Origin: JBBDXA01 sp040902585
GTDB taxonomy: Bacteria > Planctomycetota > Phycisphaerae > Phycisphaerales > Phycisphaeraceae
Assembly: GCA_040902585.1 (NCBI GenBank)
Contig: JBBDXA010000052.1
Coordinates: forward strand, 1 to 44,719
DNA length: 44,719 nucleotides
Direction: 5' to 3'
In this document: in pieces, positions 7,295-16,346 of the stretch
Layout of the letters: the number at the start of each line of letters is the position of its first letter
How positions within the stretch are numbered: position 1 is the stretch's first letter
Notes under the pieces: generated by a model
Seen by the model: only the letters and a program-made list of their open reading frames with translations
What the model was told of the DNA's origin: nothing
Databases searched by the model: none
Program-made: the position numbers and the translations under genes

Positions 7295-10200
7295 ATGCAG
7301 ATCACCAACAAGGATCGGCCGGTACCCCATTTGGAATCGGACAACTATCCCCCGCCTGCCGCCAAGGCTGAGCAGGGCCAGGGCCAGGTCAAAGATCTTC
7401 GCGTCGCTCCAACCGCGGTCGATGGCCAGGTCGTCGCCTCCCCAGGCGGCGCGGTCACCAGCACCGGGCAGACCCTTGATCCCGCCACCTCTGATCTGAC
7501 CGCCCTCTTCCGCCAGCAGTTCGCCGATGCTGCCGCCGACCCGCAAGCCTTTCACGCCATGATGAAACAGGTTTACGGGCAAGGCTACGACGCCGGCAAG
7601 GCGGAACAGTTCCGTCAGCAGGCGCTCAAAGGCGACTTCAGCTTCCTCCCCGACATTCAGTTCGTGCCCGGCGAAGACCTGCAATACGGCAACGCCGCGT
7701 ACAACGCAGCCGAAGGCGTCATTTACGTCAACCAGGATTTCGCCAATAACCCCAAGGGCGTCGCGTCAGCCGTCCTCGAGGAGATCGGCCACCACCTGGA
7801 CACGCAACTCAACAAGAGCGACACCGTCGGCGATGAAGGCGAACTGTTCCGCCGCATTCTCTCGGGCGAAAAGCTCTCCGCTGCCGACATCACCGCCATC
7901 CGCGCCGAGAACGATCAGCGCACCATCCGGGTCGATGGCAAGGAAGTTCAGGTCGAGTTCAACTTCTTCGCAGACGTCGGCAAAGCCTTCAGCAACGTCG
8001 GCAAAGCGATCGTCAAGGCTGTCACCCATGTCGGCGAATCCATCGTCTCGCTGCCTAAGCGCATCGGCGATGCAATCAAAGTCGAGCCCTCCGGCAACGT
8101 GCTGACCGACATCTGGAACGGCATCAAAGCGCCGTTCAAAGCCGTGGGCGAAGTCATCAAGACCGCCGTGTCCGTTCCCGTCGCCGTCCTGACGATCCCC
8201 CTTTCCATCGCCGGCGAAAGCCTCAAGCTCGTGGGCAAGGTGATCGATCCGCTCATTCCGCAAGGCGTGAAAGACTGGCTCGGCGAAGCGGGCAAGAAGG
8301 TCGGCAACGCCCTGGGCGAAGTGGCGGAAGTGCTCGCCCCCGTCCTCGCGCCGATCTTCGCTGTCTACGACTTTGTCATGGCGCCGTTCCGCGACATCCT
8401 GGGCCCCATCACCGAACCCTTCGGCGATGCCATCACCGAACTGACCGGCCATCTCCCCCAGCCTTTGAAAGGCGTGGGGCACTTCGTCGGCGACATCGTC
8501 GGCGATCCGGCGACCTGGGTCGAAGTCCTTCTCACCGCGGGTATCGCCACCGGCGTGCGTGCCACCATCGCCAAGGGCCTGGGCAAGACCGTGATGCGCG
8601 AGACCGGCGAAGCCGCCGCCAAGGCCGCGGCGAAGAAAGCGATCGCCAAGAGCGCGACTCAGCGGGCCGTGAGCAAGGGCGCGCAGGAGGCCGCCGAGAA
8701 GGCCGCGATGGAAGCAGCCGAGCAGTTGGCGCGCAAGGGCGCCAAGGCGTCGCTGAAGAAGACGGGCATGGGATGGAAGGCTGCGACGCGCGAGGCGAAC
8801 AAGAAGGCCGCCGTCGCCGCCGCCGGCCGCGAACTGGGCGAAGAGACAGCCCAGAAGGTCATGCAGGAAGCCGCCGAGAAGGCGCTCAAGGAAGCGGCCG
8901 AGCAAGGCTCCAAGAAAGCCATCCTGCATGCCGGCACGATCGCCGATGACACGATCCGCGGCATGACCAAGGAACTGAAAGCCGCCCGCCGCGCCAGCGA
9001 CGCCGCCCAAGTCGCGGTGAAGAATGCCGAGCGAAAAGCTTCCAAGGATGCAGCCAAGCGTCACGCCGGCGACTTCACGGATGCGGCGAAGCAGGCAACG
9101 AAGCAGGCTGACGATGCGGCCAAGGCGGCGAAGCGGCAAGGNNNNNNNNNNNNNNNNNNNNNNNNNNNNNNNNNNNNNNNNNNNNNNNNNNNNNNNNNNN
9201 NNNNNNNNNNNNNNNNNNNNNNNNNNNNNNNNNNNNNNNNNCGGTGAGTTTGGCGATGTCGCAAAACAGGCGACGAAGCAGGCTGATGATGCCGCCAAGG
9301 CTGCGAAGCGGCAAGGCGGTGAGTTTGGCGATGTCGCAAAACAGGCAACGAAGCAGGCTGATGATGCCGCGGCCAAGGCGGCGAAGCGGCAAGGCGGTGA
9401 GTTTGGCGATGTCGCAAAACAGGCGACGAAGCAGGCTGATGATGCCGCCGCCAAGGTTGCGAAGCGGCAAGGCGGTGAGTTTGGCGATGTCGCGAAACAG
9501 GCGACGAAGCAGGCTGATGATGCCGCCAAGGCCGGCGAGCGCCACGTGAAGTTCCGCGAGCCTTCGCCGGGGAAGCTCGATGATCTGAAGGATGCCCAGA
9601 AGGCGGCCCGCGACCAGGGCGCGACGAGTACCGCGGCGTGGAAGGAAGCACAGGCTGCCCGTCACGCCAAGAAGGCGGCCGCGAAACAGGCGGATGATGT
9701 GGCCGCCAAGGCCGCCAAGCGCAACGCCGGCAACTTCGCCGATGAAGCAGCCGACGCCGTGCGACAGGCCGATGAGCTGGCCGATGATGTGAGCGTCGAG
9801 CTGAAGCGCCTTCAGCGCGATCCGGTCACCGGTCAGATCATCGATCCCAACGAGGTGGCCAAGGGCACGCAGCGGCACGTGAAGTTCCGCGATCCTTCAC
9901 CGCAGAAACTGGCTGAGCTGGATGAAGCGAAGAAGCTGGCCCGTGAAAAGGGCGCGACGAATACGACTGCCGCCAGCGAAGCGAGCAAGGCCCGCCACGC
10001 CGAGCGCCATGCCCGCAAGGAAGCCGCCAGGCATGCGGATGACGCCAAGGCTGCCAACAAACGCAACGCCGGCGAGTGGTCGAAGGAATCAGGCGAAGTG
10101 AACAGCACGCTCCGCAAGGAAAAGGGCATGGCCGGCGACTACACCGATGAAATGAAAAAGCTCCTGGAAGAAGAAGCGGCGTTCCCCTCCGCCAAGGAAA

Positions 10201-10319
10201 TCGCCGAGCACGGCCTCAAGCACGGTGCCATCCATCACGGGGCCGATGCCGCGCTGGAACTGGGCAAGGAACGCGCCAAGGAAGAACTCCAGGAAGAAGG
10301 CGAAGAAGGGAAGCACTAA
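7295..10319 (+). CDS. Giant Ala/Lys-rich repeat protein with metallopeptidase-like N-region (contains assembly gap)
   Basis: At least 974 residues are visible, interrupted by 100 N at 9142-9241. ATG 7295 follows GGAG by eight bases; there is no signal peptide. Residues about 60-215 match a domain I recall from large cyanobacterial and planctomycete proteins: FLPDIQFVPGEDL, VIYVNQDFA, VLEEIGHHLDTQLN, GDEGELFRRI and IRVDGKEVQVEF. The EExGHH...GDEGE pattern suggests a metal site, but it is not a standard HExxH. A section with amphipathic and hydrophobic stretches follows (about 215-430). The rest is Ala/Lys/Glu-rich helix with tandem 25-26-residue units (GEFGDVAKQATKQADDA...) and two RHVKFR(E/D)PSP blocks. 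It resembles LEA-like or histone H1-like sequence. Function unknown. Confidence 0.8.
9059..9534 (+). repeat. 75-78 nt coding tandem repeat, collapsed at an assembly gap
   Basis: One unit precedes the 100-N gap and four follow it, each encoding about 25-26 residues of the form GGEFGDVAKQATKQADDA(A)KAAKRQ. The flanks end cggcaagg and resume cggtgag, which together are exactly the junction seen between intact units. The missing sequence is therefore probably a whole number of units, and the 100 N is a placeholder. Confidence 0.85.
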
Positions 10320-10442
10320 GAACGTGTGTGAGACGTGATTCGCTGGAGCACCGTCCCGGCAGGGCGGTGCTTGAGGGCTGCGTAGACACAAGCAGGCACC
10401 ACCCTGCCGGGATGGTGCTCCAAAATTCTCACACACGTTCTT
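10318..10442. repeat. Long nested hairpin repeat, family B, copy 3
   Basis: Outer arms 10318-10332 and 10428-10442 (AAGAACGTGTGTGAG and its exact complement) enclose the family B arms 10345-10371 and 10395-10421. The outer left arm starts in the stop codon of the giant repeat gene, so the element may also work as its terminator. Confidence 0.88.
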
Positions 10443-10511
10443 CAACGGATCCAAGTGTATCCCTGCGCCGGCCGCCTCACCGCGGCCCGGCTTTCTTTGC
10501 ACCTTCCATTG

Positions 10512-10541
10512 GCATGCTTTTCATTTGCATGCTTTTCATTT
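10512..10541. repeat. 15-nt direct tandem repeat
   Basis: GCATGCTTTTCATTT occurs twice without a gap upstream of the methyltransferase gene. Role unknown. Confidence 0.7.
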
Positions 10542-10593
10542 TGCATTTCCTTCCCCTTCCGACCCTCGTTCCCACCACCCACCTCCCAGCCGA

Positions 10594-10599
10594 TACGAT
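10594..10599 (+). promoter_or_regulatory. Possible -10 box (TACGAT) of the methyltransferase gene
   Basis: TACGAT ends eight bases before ATG 10608 and no Shine-Dalgarno is seen, which would fit a leaderless transcript. No clear -35. Confidence 0.3.
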
Positions 10600-10607
10600 G
10601 TTCGTCC

Positions 10608-11423
10608 ATGGCGTACCTGACGCAGCGCATCCTCACCCCCGAGAAGATGGACGAGCCCGACGTCCCGCCCGATCGCCTGCGCAAAAGCTTTCGCTTCCTG
10701 CGCACGGTCAACCGCTGGCTGGGCGGAAGCAGTGCGGTGCTCGGTCATCTCAAACGATGGTCGCGCCGCTGGAAAAAAGGCCAGACCATTCGCATCCTCG
10801 ACATCGCCACAGGCTGCGCGGATATTCCCCGGGCGATCCGCCAGTGGGCCGCGGCTGCGGGGCACAATGTGCGCATCGTCGGCATCGACCTGCACGAAAC
10901 CGCGCTCCAGATCGCCGCGGAAGCGATCGAGGGATCGAGCGGCCAAGGGACCAAGGGATCGAGCGATCGAGCGACCGACGGGAAAGGCAATGGAACGTTT
11001 CATCCACCCTTGATCACTGGGTCGCTCGATCCCTCGATCCCTTCCCCTCCCCCCATCACCCTCCTCCGCGCCAGTGCCCTGTCCCTCCCCTTCGCCCCCA
11101 ACACTTTCGACTACTGCATCACCAGCCTGTTCCTGCATCACCTCTCCGACATTCAAGTGCTCACCGTTCTGCGCATGATGGACCGTCTCTCAACCCGTGG
11201 CCTCATCTGGAACGACCTGACCCGCAATCGCCGGGCCTACTGGACCACCAGCTTCGCTACTCTTCTGGCCGACCCGATCGTGAAACACGATGCCCGCGTC
11301 AGCGTACTCGCAGGCTTCACCGCCCGCGAAGTGGAAGACATCCGCCAGCGCCTCTCGCTGCACTACGCCCAGTACCGTCGGCACTTCTATCACCGCTTCA
11401 CACTGGCGGGCGAGAAGTTCTGA
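10608..11423 (+). CDS. SAM-dependent class I methyltransferase
   Basis: 271-aa methyltransferase of the UbiE-like Rossmann type. The SAM-binding motif I is ILDIATGCADIPRAI (about residue 64), motif II is RIVGIDLHETAL, motif IV is FDYCITSLFLHHL, and a C-terminal half follows with LADPIVKHDARVSVLAGFT and YRRHFYHRF. Substrate unknown; related proteins sit in isoprenoid or lipid pathways, but no such genes are adjacent. About 40 residues between motifs II and IV (EGSSGQGTKGSSDRA ... DPSIPSPPP) are low-complexity and encoded by an inverted tandem repeat inserted in frame. ATG 10608 is chosen because the conserved region starts soon after and a -10-like box lies just upstream. Confidence 0.8.
   Translation: MAYLTQRILTPEKMDEPDVPPDRLRKSFRFLRTVNRWLGGSSAVLGHLKRWSRRWKKGQTIRILDIATGCADIPRAIRQWAAAAGHNVRIVGIDLHETALQIAAEAIEGSSGQGTKGSSDRATDGKGNGTFHPPLITGSLDPSIPSPPPITLLRASALSLPFAPNTFDYCITSLFLHHLSDIQVLTVLRMMDRLSTRGLIWNDLTRNRRAYWTTSFATLLADPIVKHDARVSVLAGFTAREVEDIRQRLSLHYAQYRRHFYHRFTLAGEKF
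10926..11052. repeat. In-frame inverted tandem repeat in the methyltransferase gene
   Basis: The left part repeats GGGATCGAGCG/GGGACCAA units. The right part (about 11022-11042) carries the complementary CGCTCGATCCCTCGATCCC. It keeps the reading frame and falls in a loop between conserved motifs. Confidence 0.7.
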
Positions 11424-11424
11424 G

Positions 11425-11545
11425 AGGAGCTGTGAGCTGTGAGCTGTGAGCTATCAGCTATGAGCTTTGAGCTATCAGCTATGAGCTTTGAGCTATCAGC
11501 CAGCAGGATCACTTCAAGCTGATAGCTGATAGCTGATAGCTCACA
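11425..11545. repeat. Period-7 inverted tandem repeat
   Basis: About twelve AGCTGTG/AGCTATC/AGCTTTG heptamers (11431-11500) are followed by the complementary AGCTGAT units (11517-11545). It lies between the convergent methyltransferase and uppP genes and supplies the TGA stop of uppP. Confidence 0.85.
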
Positions 11546-12485
11546 GCTTCCCCATCACGATCAGCACTGCCACGATCGCCGCCAGGCCCACGCGGTACCA
11601 GCCGAAGATCGCCAGGCTGTGCTTCTGCAAATAGGCGACCATCCACTTCACCGCCAAGGCTGCGGAGATGAACGCAAAGAGAAATCCGATGAGCATCATG
11701 TCGATGCCGTAGGTGTTGATCATGACCTGCCCGTGTTTCAGGCCGTCGTAACAGGTGGCTGCGCCCAGCGTCATCACGCCCAGGAGAAAGCTGAACTCGA
11801 CCGCTGCCGCGAGGCGCAGGCCCACGAGCAGTCCGCCGACGATGGTGATCAGGCTGCGACTCACGCCCGGCCACATGGCGATGCACTGGAGCAGACCGAT
11901 GATCAGGGCGAGCTGCCAGGTGAGCTGCGCGAGCGTCTTACTCCCCTCCCTCTCAGGGAGGGGCTGGGGGAGGGTCGAGCCATCGTCATCCATTGACTCA
12001 CCTTGCCCGCGCAAAATCGCATCAGCATTCCGTTCGCCCGACCCTCCCCTAACCCCTCCCTGTCCCCCGGTAGAGGGAGAGGAATTCAAGCGCCGCCGCG
12101 TCACCCAAAGTATCGCCGCCCCGCCCAGCGCCCAGGCCGCCACGATCGGCCACAGGCCAAACAAATATTTCTTGATCGTCGCATTCAGTTGCAATCCGAA
12201 CACCATCGCCGGTACGAAGGCCGCGACAAGATTCACCAGCAGCCTCCGCCCTTCCAAATCGCGCCCGATGATCCCGCGCAGCATCTGCACCACTCGCCGC
12301 CAGTACAGGCCCAGCACCGCGACAATCGCCCCCGCCTGAATGCAGATCGCGTAGGCGTCCGCCGCCTCGCTCTGGGGAATGCCCATCGCCCGCTGCGCCA
12401 GAATGAGATGCCCCGTCGAAGAGACCGGCAGATACTCCGTCAACCCCTCCACCAGTCCGAGAATCATCGCTTCAAACCAGTTCAT
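11541..12485 (-). CDS. uppP: Undecaprenyl-diphosphate phosphatase UppP (BacA)
   Basis: 314-aa integral membrane phosphatase that recycles undecaprenyl pyrophosphate to the monophosphate carrier for peptidoglycan and other polymers. The signature EGLTEYLPVSSTGHLIL (residues 13-29) holds the catalytic Glu and Ser/His region. The second motif is PGVSRSLITIVGG near residue 205, where the family usually has SRSG. Residues about 134-181 (GGQGGVRGGSGER ... PQPLPEREGSK) are a hydrophilic insertion from a family E hairpin, which explains the length above the usual ~270. ATG 12485 has GAGAAGGA five bases upstream. The stop lies in a period-7 repeat. Confidence 0.93.
   Translation of the reverse strand: MNWFEAMILGLVEGLTEYLPVSSTGHLILAQRAMGIPQSEAADAYAICIQAGAIVAVLGLYWRRVVQMLRGIIGRDLEGRRLLVNLVAAFVPAMVFGLQLNATIKKYLFGLWPIVAAWALGGAAILWVTRRRLNSSPSTGGQGGVRGGSGERNADAILRGQGESMDDDGSTLPQPLPEREGSKTLAQLTWQLALIIGLLQCIAMWPGVSRSLITIVGGLLVGLRLAAAVEFSFLLGVMTLGAATCYDGLKHGQVMINTYGIDMMLIGFLFAFISAALAVKWMVAYLQKHSLAIFGWYRVGLAAIVAVLIVMGKL
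11942..12082. repeat. CCTCCC/GGGAGG inverted repeat (family E) inside uppP
   Basis: Imperfect arms 11942-11976 and 12040-12082 are built of CCCTCCC and GGGAGGGG blocks. Read in frame they give a Pro/Gly/Glu-rich loop between membrane helices of UppP. Related to 3391-3424 in nuoG. Confidence 0.7.
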
Positions 12486-12601
12486 GCGTGTCCTTCTCGG
12501 AAGGCTGGCCACTCCCGCCGCTCAGGCCGATACACCTATCGGCCAGACCGCCGAAAGAGGCGATAATTGGCCCGCCCACGGCTCTGCGACCCGGCGGAAG
12601 C

Positions 12602-12629
12602 TTGCTTTCCCCGTCCTTTAGCGTATCAT
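12602..12629 (+). promoter_or_regulatory. Possible metH promoter
   Basis: TTGCTT (12602-12607), a 16-bp spacer and TATCAT (12624-12629) fit a sigma70-type promoter about 30 bases before ATG 12660. A small inverted repeat ATCCG-GATATA-CGGAT (12636-12651) lies at the predicted transcript start and could be a regulator site. No SAM or SAH riboswitch fits in the short leader. Confidence 0.35.
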
Positions 12630-12659
12630 CCTTCCATCCGGATATACGGATACATCACC

Positions 12660-15600
12660 ATGAGCAGTCTGTTTCTCCAGCACCTGGCCCAGCGCGTCCT
12701 CTTCTTCGACGGGGCGATGGGCACCTCTATCCACGAGTACCCGCTCGATATCGAGAAGGACTACATGGGTCGGGAGAATTGCACGGAAGCTCTCGTCTTC
12801 AGTCGGCCGGATGTGATCCAGGAGATTCACGAAAGCTACCTCGCGGTCGGCGCGGATGCGGTCGAAACCGACACGTTCAACGGCAACATCATCACCATGG
12901 CGGATCAGGACCTCTCTGACCGTGTGCGCGAACTTAACGAGAAGGCTGCCCTCATCGCCCGCGCCGCCTGTGACAAGCACGCCACGCCTGACAGGCCGCG
13001 ATTCGTCATTGGTTCGATGGGCCCGGGCACCCGCCTCATCACGCTCAACAACACCACGTGGGACGAGATGCTCGAATCCTACGCCGAGCAAGTCCGCGGC
13101 CTGATCGACGGCGGGGCCGACATCCTGCTCATCGAAACCGCGCAGGACCTTCTGCAAGTCAAATGCACGATCAATGCCTGCTTGAAGGCCCTCAACGAAA
13201 AGAAAAAGACGCCCGATGACATTCCCATCATGGTGCAGGTCACCATGGAGACCACCGGCACGATGCTGATGGGCACCGAGATCGCCGCCGCCGTCGCCGC
13301 GCTCAAGCCTTATCCGATTCTCTCGCTCGGCATGAACTGCGCGACAGGGCCGACGGAGATGGCTGAGCACGTGAAATACCTGGGCGAGTACTGGGGCAAG
13401 GCCATCAGCATCCTGCCCAACGCGGGCATTCCATCGCTGGTGCAAGGGCGCACCGAGTTTCCGCTGAAGCCTGAGCCGTTCAGTCAGCAGCTTTCCAAGT
13501 TCGTCCGCGACTTTGGCGTCAACATCGTCGGCGGCTGCTGCGGCACCACGCCTGCCCACATCGCCAGGCTCATCGAGGCGGTCGGCGCGAATCAGCCGCA
13601 CGTGAAGATCGAAAAGAAACCGCTGCCCGCGCAGGTCTCCTCGCTCTATTCACCTGTTGAGTGCAAACAGGACACCAGCATTCTCAACGTCGGCGAGCGC
13701 ACCAATGCCTCCGGCTCGCGTGCCTTCAAGACATTGCTGGAAAAAGAAGACTGGGACGGCATGGTCTCTCTGGCGCGGCAGCAGACGCGCGAAGGTTCGC
13801 ACGTCATCGATGTCAATGTGGACTACGCCGGCCGCAATAACGCCGGGGATATGGCCCAGATCGTGCATCGCTTCGTGCGCCAGGTCAACGCCCCGCTCAT
13901 GCTCGACTCCACGCAGCCTTCGATCATCGAAGCGGGCCTGAAGTTCGCGGGCGGGCGCTGCATCATCAACTCAGGCAACCTCGAAGATGGCGAGGAAAAG
14001 TTTGCGGTCATGTGTCGCCTCGCGAAGACCTACGGCGCAGCCCTCGTGCTGGGCACCATCGATGAAGACCCGCAGGAAGCCATGGCGCGCACGGCCGACC
14101 GCAAGGAATCCATCGCCGCCCGCATGCTCGATCTGGCGACGAACAAATACGGCCTCAGCGAAGAAGACATCTTCTTCGACCCGCTGGTCCTGCCTATTTC
14201 CACCGGCATGGAAAAGGACCGCCGCTCGGCGCTGGAAACCATCGAAGGCGTCCGCCGCATCACGAAACGATTCCCCAACTGCCAGACAACCGTCGGCCTG
14301 TCGAACGTCTCCTTCGGTTTGAAGCCCGCGGCCAGGCAGGTATTGAACAGTGCGTTCCAACACGAACTCGTCGAAGCGGGACTCACCAGCGCGATCGTGC
14401 ATGCCTCGAAAATTCTGCCCAGGAATCGCATCGATGAAGCCCAGTGGGCAGCCGCGATGGAACTGATCTACAACCGCTGGCCGGAGCAGCCGGTGAAGCT
14501 CCGCGACGGCACCGAAACGCGCGACCCGCTCCAGATTTTCGTCGATCTCTTTCCCGATGATGCGAAGGAAGCGGTCATCAAGACCGACATCCGCACGCTG
14601 CCTTTGGAAGAACGCCTGCGCAAGCACATCATCGATGGCGAAAAGCAGAACATCATCGAAACGCTGGAAGAGGCCCGCGAGAAGTACACGCCGCTGATCA
14701 TCATCAACGACCACCTGCTCGACGGCATGAAAACCGTCGGCGAACTCTTCGGCTCCGGCCAGATGCAGCTCCCCTTTGTCCTCCAGAGCGCGGAGGTCAT
14801 GAAGATGGCGGTCGCCCACCTCGAAAAATACATGGAGAAAGTCGAGGGCGAAACGAAAGGCAAGATCATCCTCGCCACGGTCAAGGGTGATGTGCATGAC
14901 ATCGGCAAGAACCTGGTGGACATCATCCTCTCGAACAACGGCTACACGGTGATCAACCTCGGCATCAAGCAGCCGATCTCGGCGATCCTCGATGCCTGGC
15001 GTCAGCACAAGGCTGATGCGATCGGCATGAGCGGCCTGCTGGTCAAGAGCGTGAACGTCATGGAGGAAAACCTCAACGAGCTCAACGCCCTCAGCGTCAG
15101 CGTGCCGATCCTGCTCGGCGGGGCGGCCTTGTCAAAACACTACTGCGAATCACACCTGCGCTCCATCTACAAAGGCAAGGTCTACCACGGGCGCGATGCC
15201 TTCGAAGGGTTGCGCATCATGGACTGCATGACCACGGGAAAAGGCACGCAGCTTGATGAAGAGATCACCGAGCGCCTTGAAAAGCGCGCGGCGGTCGACG
15301 AAAAGCTCGCCGCGATCAAAGCACAAAAGGACGCCCAGGCGGGGGGGGGGGGGGGGGGGNNNNNNNNNNCCCCCCCCCCCCCCCCCCCCGCCGCGGGGAT
15401 CCTTGTGCGCTCCAGCGTGCGCACCGACATCGAAGTCCCCACCGCCCCGTTCCTGGGCTCGCGCGTCATCGACGCCATCGACCTCGATGATGTCTATCCC
15501 TTCATCAATAAGATCGCCCTCTACCGCGGCCAGTGGCAGTTCAAGAAAGCGAAATTGAGCGATGCCGAGTACGAAGCGATGCTCGAAGACAAGGTCGATC

Positions 15601-16229
15601 CGATCTTCGAACGCCTCAAGGAGCAGTGCAGAAGCGAGAAGATTCTTCGGCCCCAGGTGGTGTACGGCTATTACCCGTGCAACAGCGATGGCGATGACCT
15701 GATCGTTTTCGATGCGGTTGATCACAACAAGGAAATCGAGCGCTTCACCTTCCCGCGCCAGCCGGGCAGTAAACACCTGTGCATCAGCGATTACTTTCGC
15801 CCGCTCGATTCCAAACAGCGCGACACCATCGGCTTCAGTTGCGTCACCATGGGCAGCGAAGCGAGCCACCGCGCTCGCATTCTCTTCGAGGCCAACAACT
15901 ACAGCGAGTATCTTTATCTGCACGGCATCGGCGTCGAGTGTGCCGAGGCCCTCGCGGAACTCTGGCACAAACGCATGCGGCAGGAACTGGGCGTCGCCGG
16001 CGATGACAGCCCGAAGATCCGCGAGCTCTTCACGCAGCACTATCGCGGCAGCCGGTACAGCTTCGGCTACCCCGCCTGCCCGGACATGGCCGACCAGGAC
16101 AAGCTCTTCCGCCTGCTCGATCCTTCGCGCATCGGCTGCGTGCTCACGGAAAACTGGCAGATCGATCCGGAACAGAGCACGAGCGCGATCATCGTGCATC
16201 ATCCCGAGGCGAAGTATTTTAATGTGTGA
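12660..16229 (+). CDS. metH: Cobalamin-dependent methionine synthase MetH
   Basis: About 1,189 aa. It transfers the methyl group of methyltetrahydrofolate to homocysteine through methylcobalamin, making methionine in the cytoplasm. Domains in order: homocysteine/zinc barrel (1-330; zinc ligands in GGCCGTTPAHI about 291), pterin-binding barrel (about 365-640, NVGERTNASGSRAF), cobalamin cap and Rossmann domain (about 660-885; DVHDIGKN supplies the Co-ligand His near 745), and SAM-dependent reactivation domain (about 911-1189; YGYYPCNSDGDD and RYSFGYPACPD). The linker between the last two is interrupted by a G19-N10-C20 tract, read as Gly and Pro runs. The frame is kept with the ten N as written. 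No ribosome site is visible at ATG 12660. Confidence 0.96.
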   Translation: MSSLFLQHLAQRVLFFDGAMGTSIHEYPLDIEKDYMGRENCTEALVFSRPDVIQEIHESYLAVGADAVETDTFNGNIITMADQDLSDRVRELNEKAALIARAACDKHATPDRPRFVIGSMGPGTRLITLNNTTWDEMLESYAEQVRGLIDGGADILLIETAQDLLQVKCTINACLKALNEKKKTPDDIPIMVQVTMETTGTMLMGTEIAAAVAALKPYPILSLGMNCATGPTEMAEHVKYLGEYWGKAISILPNAGIPSLVQGRTEFPLKPEPFSQQLSKFVRDFGVNIVGGCCGTTPAHIARLIEAVGANQPHVKIEKKPLPAQVSSLYSPVECKQDTSILNVGERTNASGSRAFKTLLEKEDWDGMVSLARQQTREGSHVIDVNVDYAGRNNAGDMAQIVHRFVRQVNAPLMLDSTQPSIIEAGLKFAGGRCIINSGNLEDGEEKFAVMCRLAKTYGAALVLGTIDEDPQEAMARTADRKESIAARMLDLATNKYGLSEEDIFFDPLVLPISTGMEKDRRSALETIEGVRRITKRFPNCQTTVGLSNVSFGLKPAARQVLNSAFQHELVEAGLTSAIVHASKILPRNRIDEAQWAAAMELIYNRWPEQPVKLRDGTETRDPLQIFVDLFPDDAKEAVIKTDIRTLPLEERLRKHIIDGEKQNIIETLEEAREKYTPLIIINDHLLDGMKTVGELFGSGQMQLPFVLQSAEVMKMAVAHLEKYMEKVEGETKGKIILATVKGDVHDIGKNLVDIILSNNGYTVINLGIKQPISAILDAWRQHKADAIGMSGLLVKSVNVMEENLNELNALSVSVPILLGGAALSKHYCESHLRSIYKGKVYHGRDAFEGLRIMDCMTTGKGTQLDEEITERLEKRAAVDEKLAAIKAQKDAQAGGGGGGXXXXPPPPPPAAGILVRSSVRTDIEVPTAPFLGSRVIDAIDLDDVYPFINKIALYRGQWQFKKAKLSDAEYEAMLEDKVDPIFERLKEQCRSEKILRPQVVYGYYPCNSDGDDLIVFDAVDHNKEIERFTFPRQPGSKHLCISDYFRPLDSKQRDTIGFSCVTMGSEASHRARILFEANNYSEYLYLHGIGVECAEALAELWHKRMRQELGVAGDDSPKIRELFTQHYRGSRYSFGYPACPDMADQDKLFRLLDPSRIGCVLTENWQIDPEQSTSAIIVHHPEAKYFNV
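15341..15389. repeat. Poly-G / gap / poly-C tract in metH
   Basis: Nineteen or more G, ten N, then twenty C, placed at the linker before the MetH reactivation domain. This is a self-complementary homopolymer pair that stopped the assembly; whether such runs exist in the genome is uncertain. Confidence 0.6.
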
Positions 16230-16277
16230 AGGGGAAGGAACGAAGGGACGGAGGGACGGAGGAACGAAGGGATTGAT
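16230..16277. repeat. Period-8 tandem repeat after metH
   Basis: Five GGAACGAA/GGGACGGA-type octamers directly follow the metH stop codon. The complementary partner arm is not seen. Confidence 0.6.
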
Positions 16278-16298
16278 CAGTGACGGGTTTTTTGATCC

Positions 16299-16340
16299 CG
16301 GGTCTCGTCGCGGTGAAATTTCGTCGAGCCGTCGCACCGA
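16299..16340. repeat. Single arm of hairpin family A
   Basis: CGGGTCTCGTCGC and TCGAGCCGTCGCACC match the right arm at 600-636 with a changed middle. The opposite arm is missing, so this looks like a decayed or half element. Confidence 0.6.
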
Positions 16341-16346
16341 AACTCT

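Noticed and set aside
9059..9534. CRISPR-like array
   Set aside because: Units are contiguous, in frame and without variable spacers; it is a coding tandem repeat.
12503..12659. SAM or SAH riboswitch before metH
   Set aside because: No matching conserved core, and the likely promoter leaves only about 25 bases of leader.
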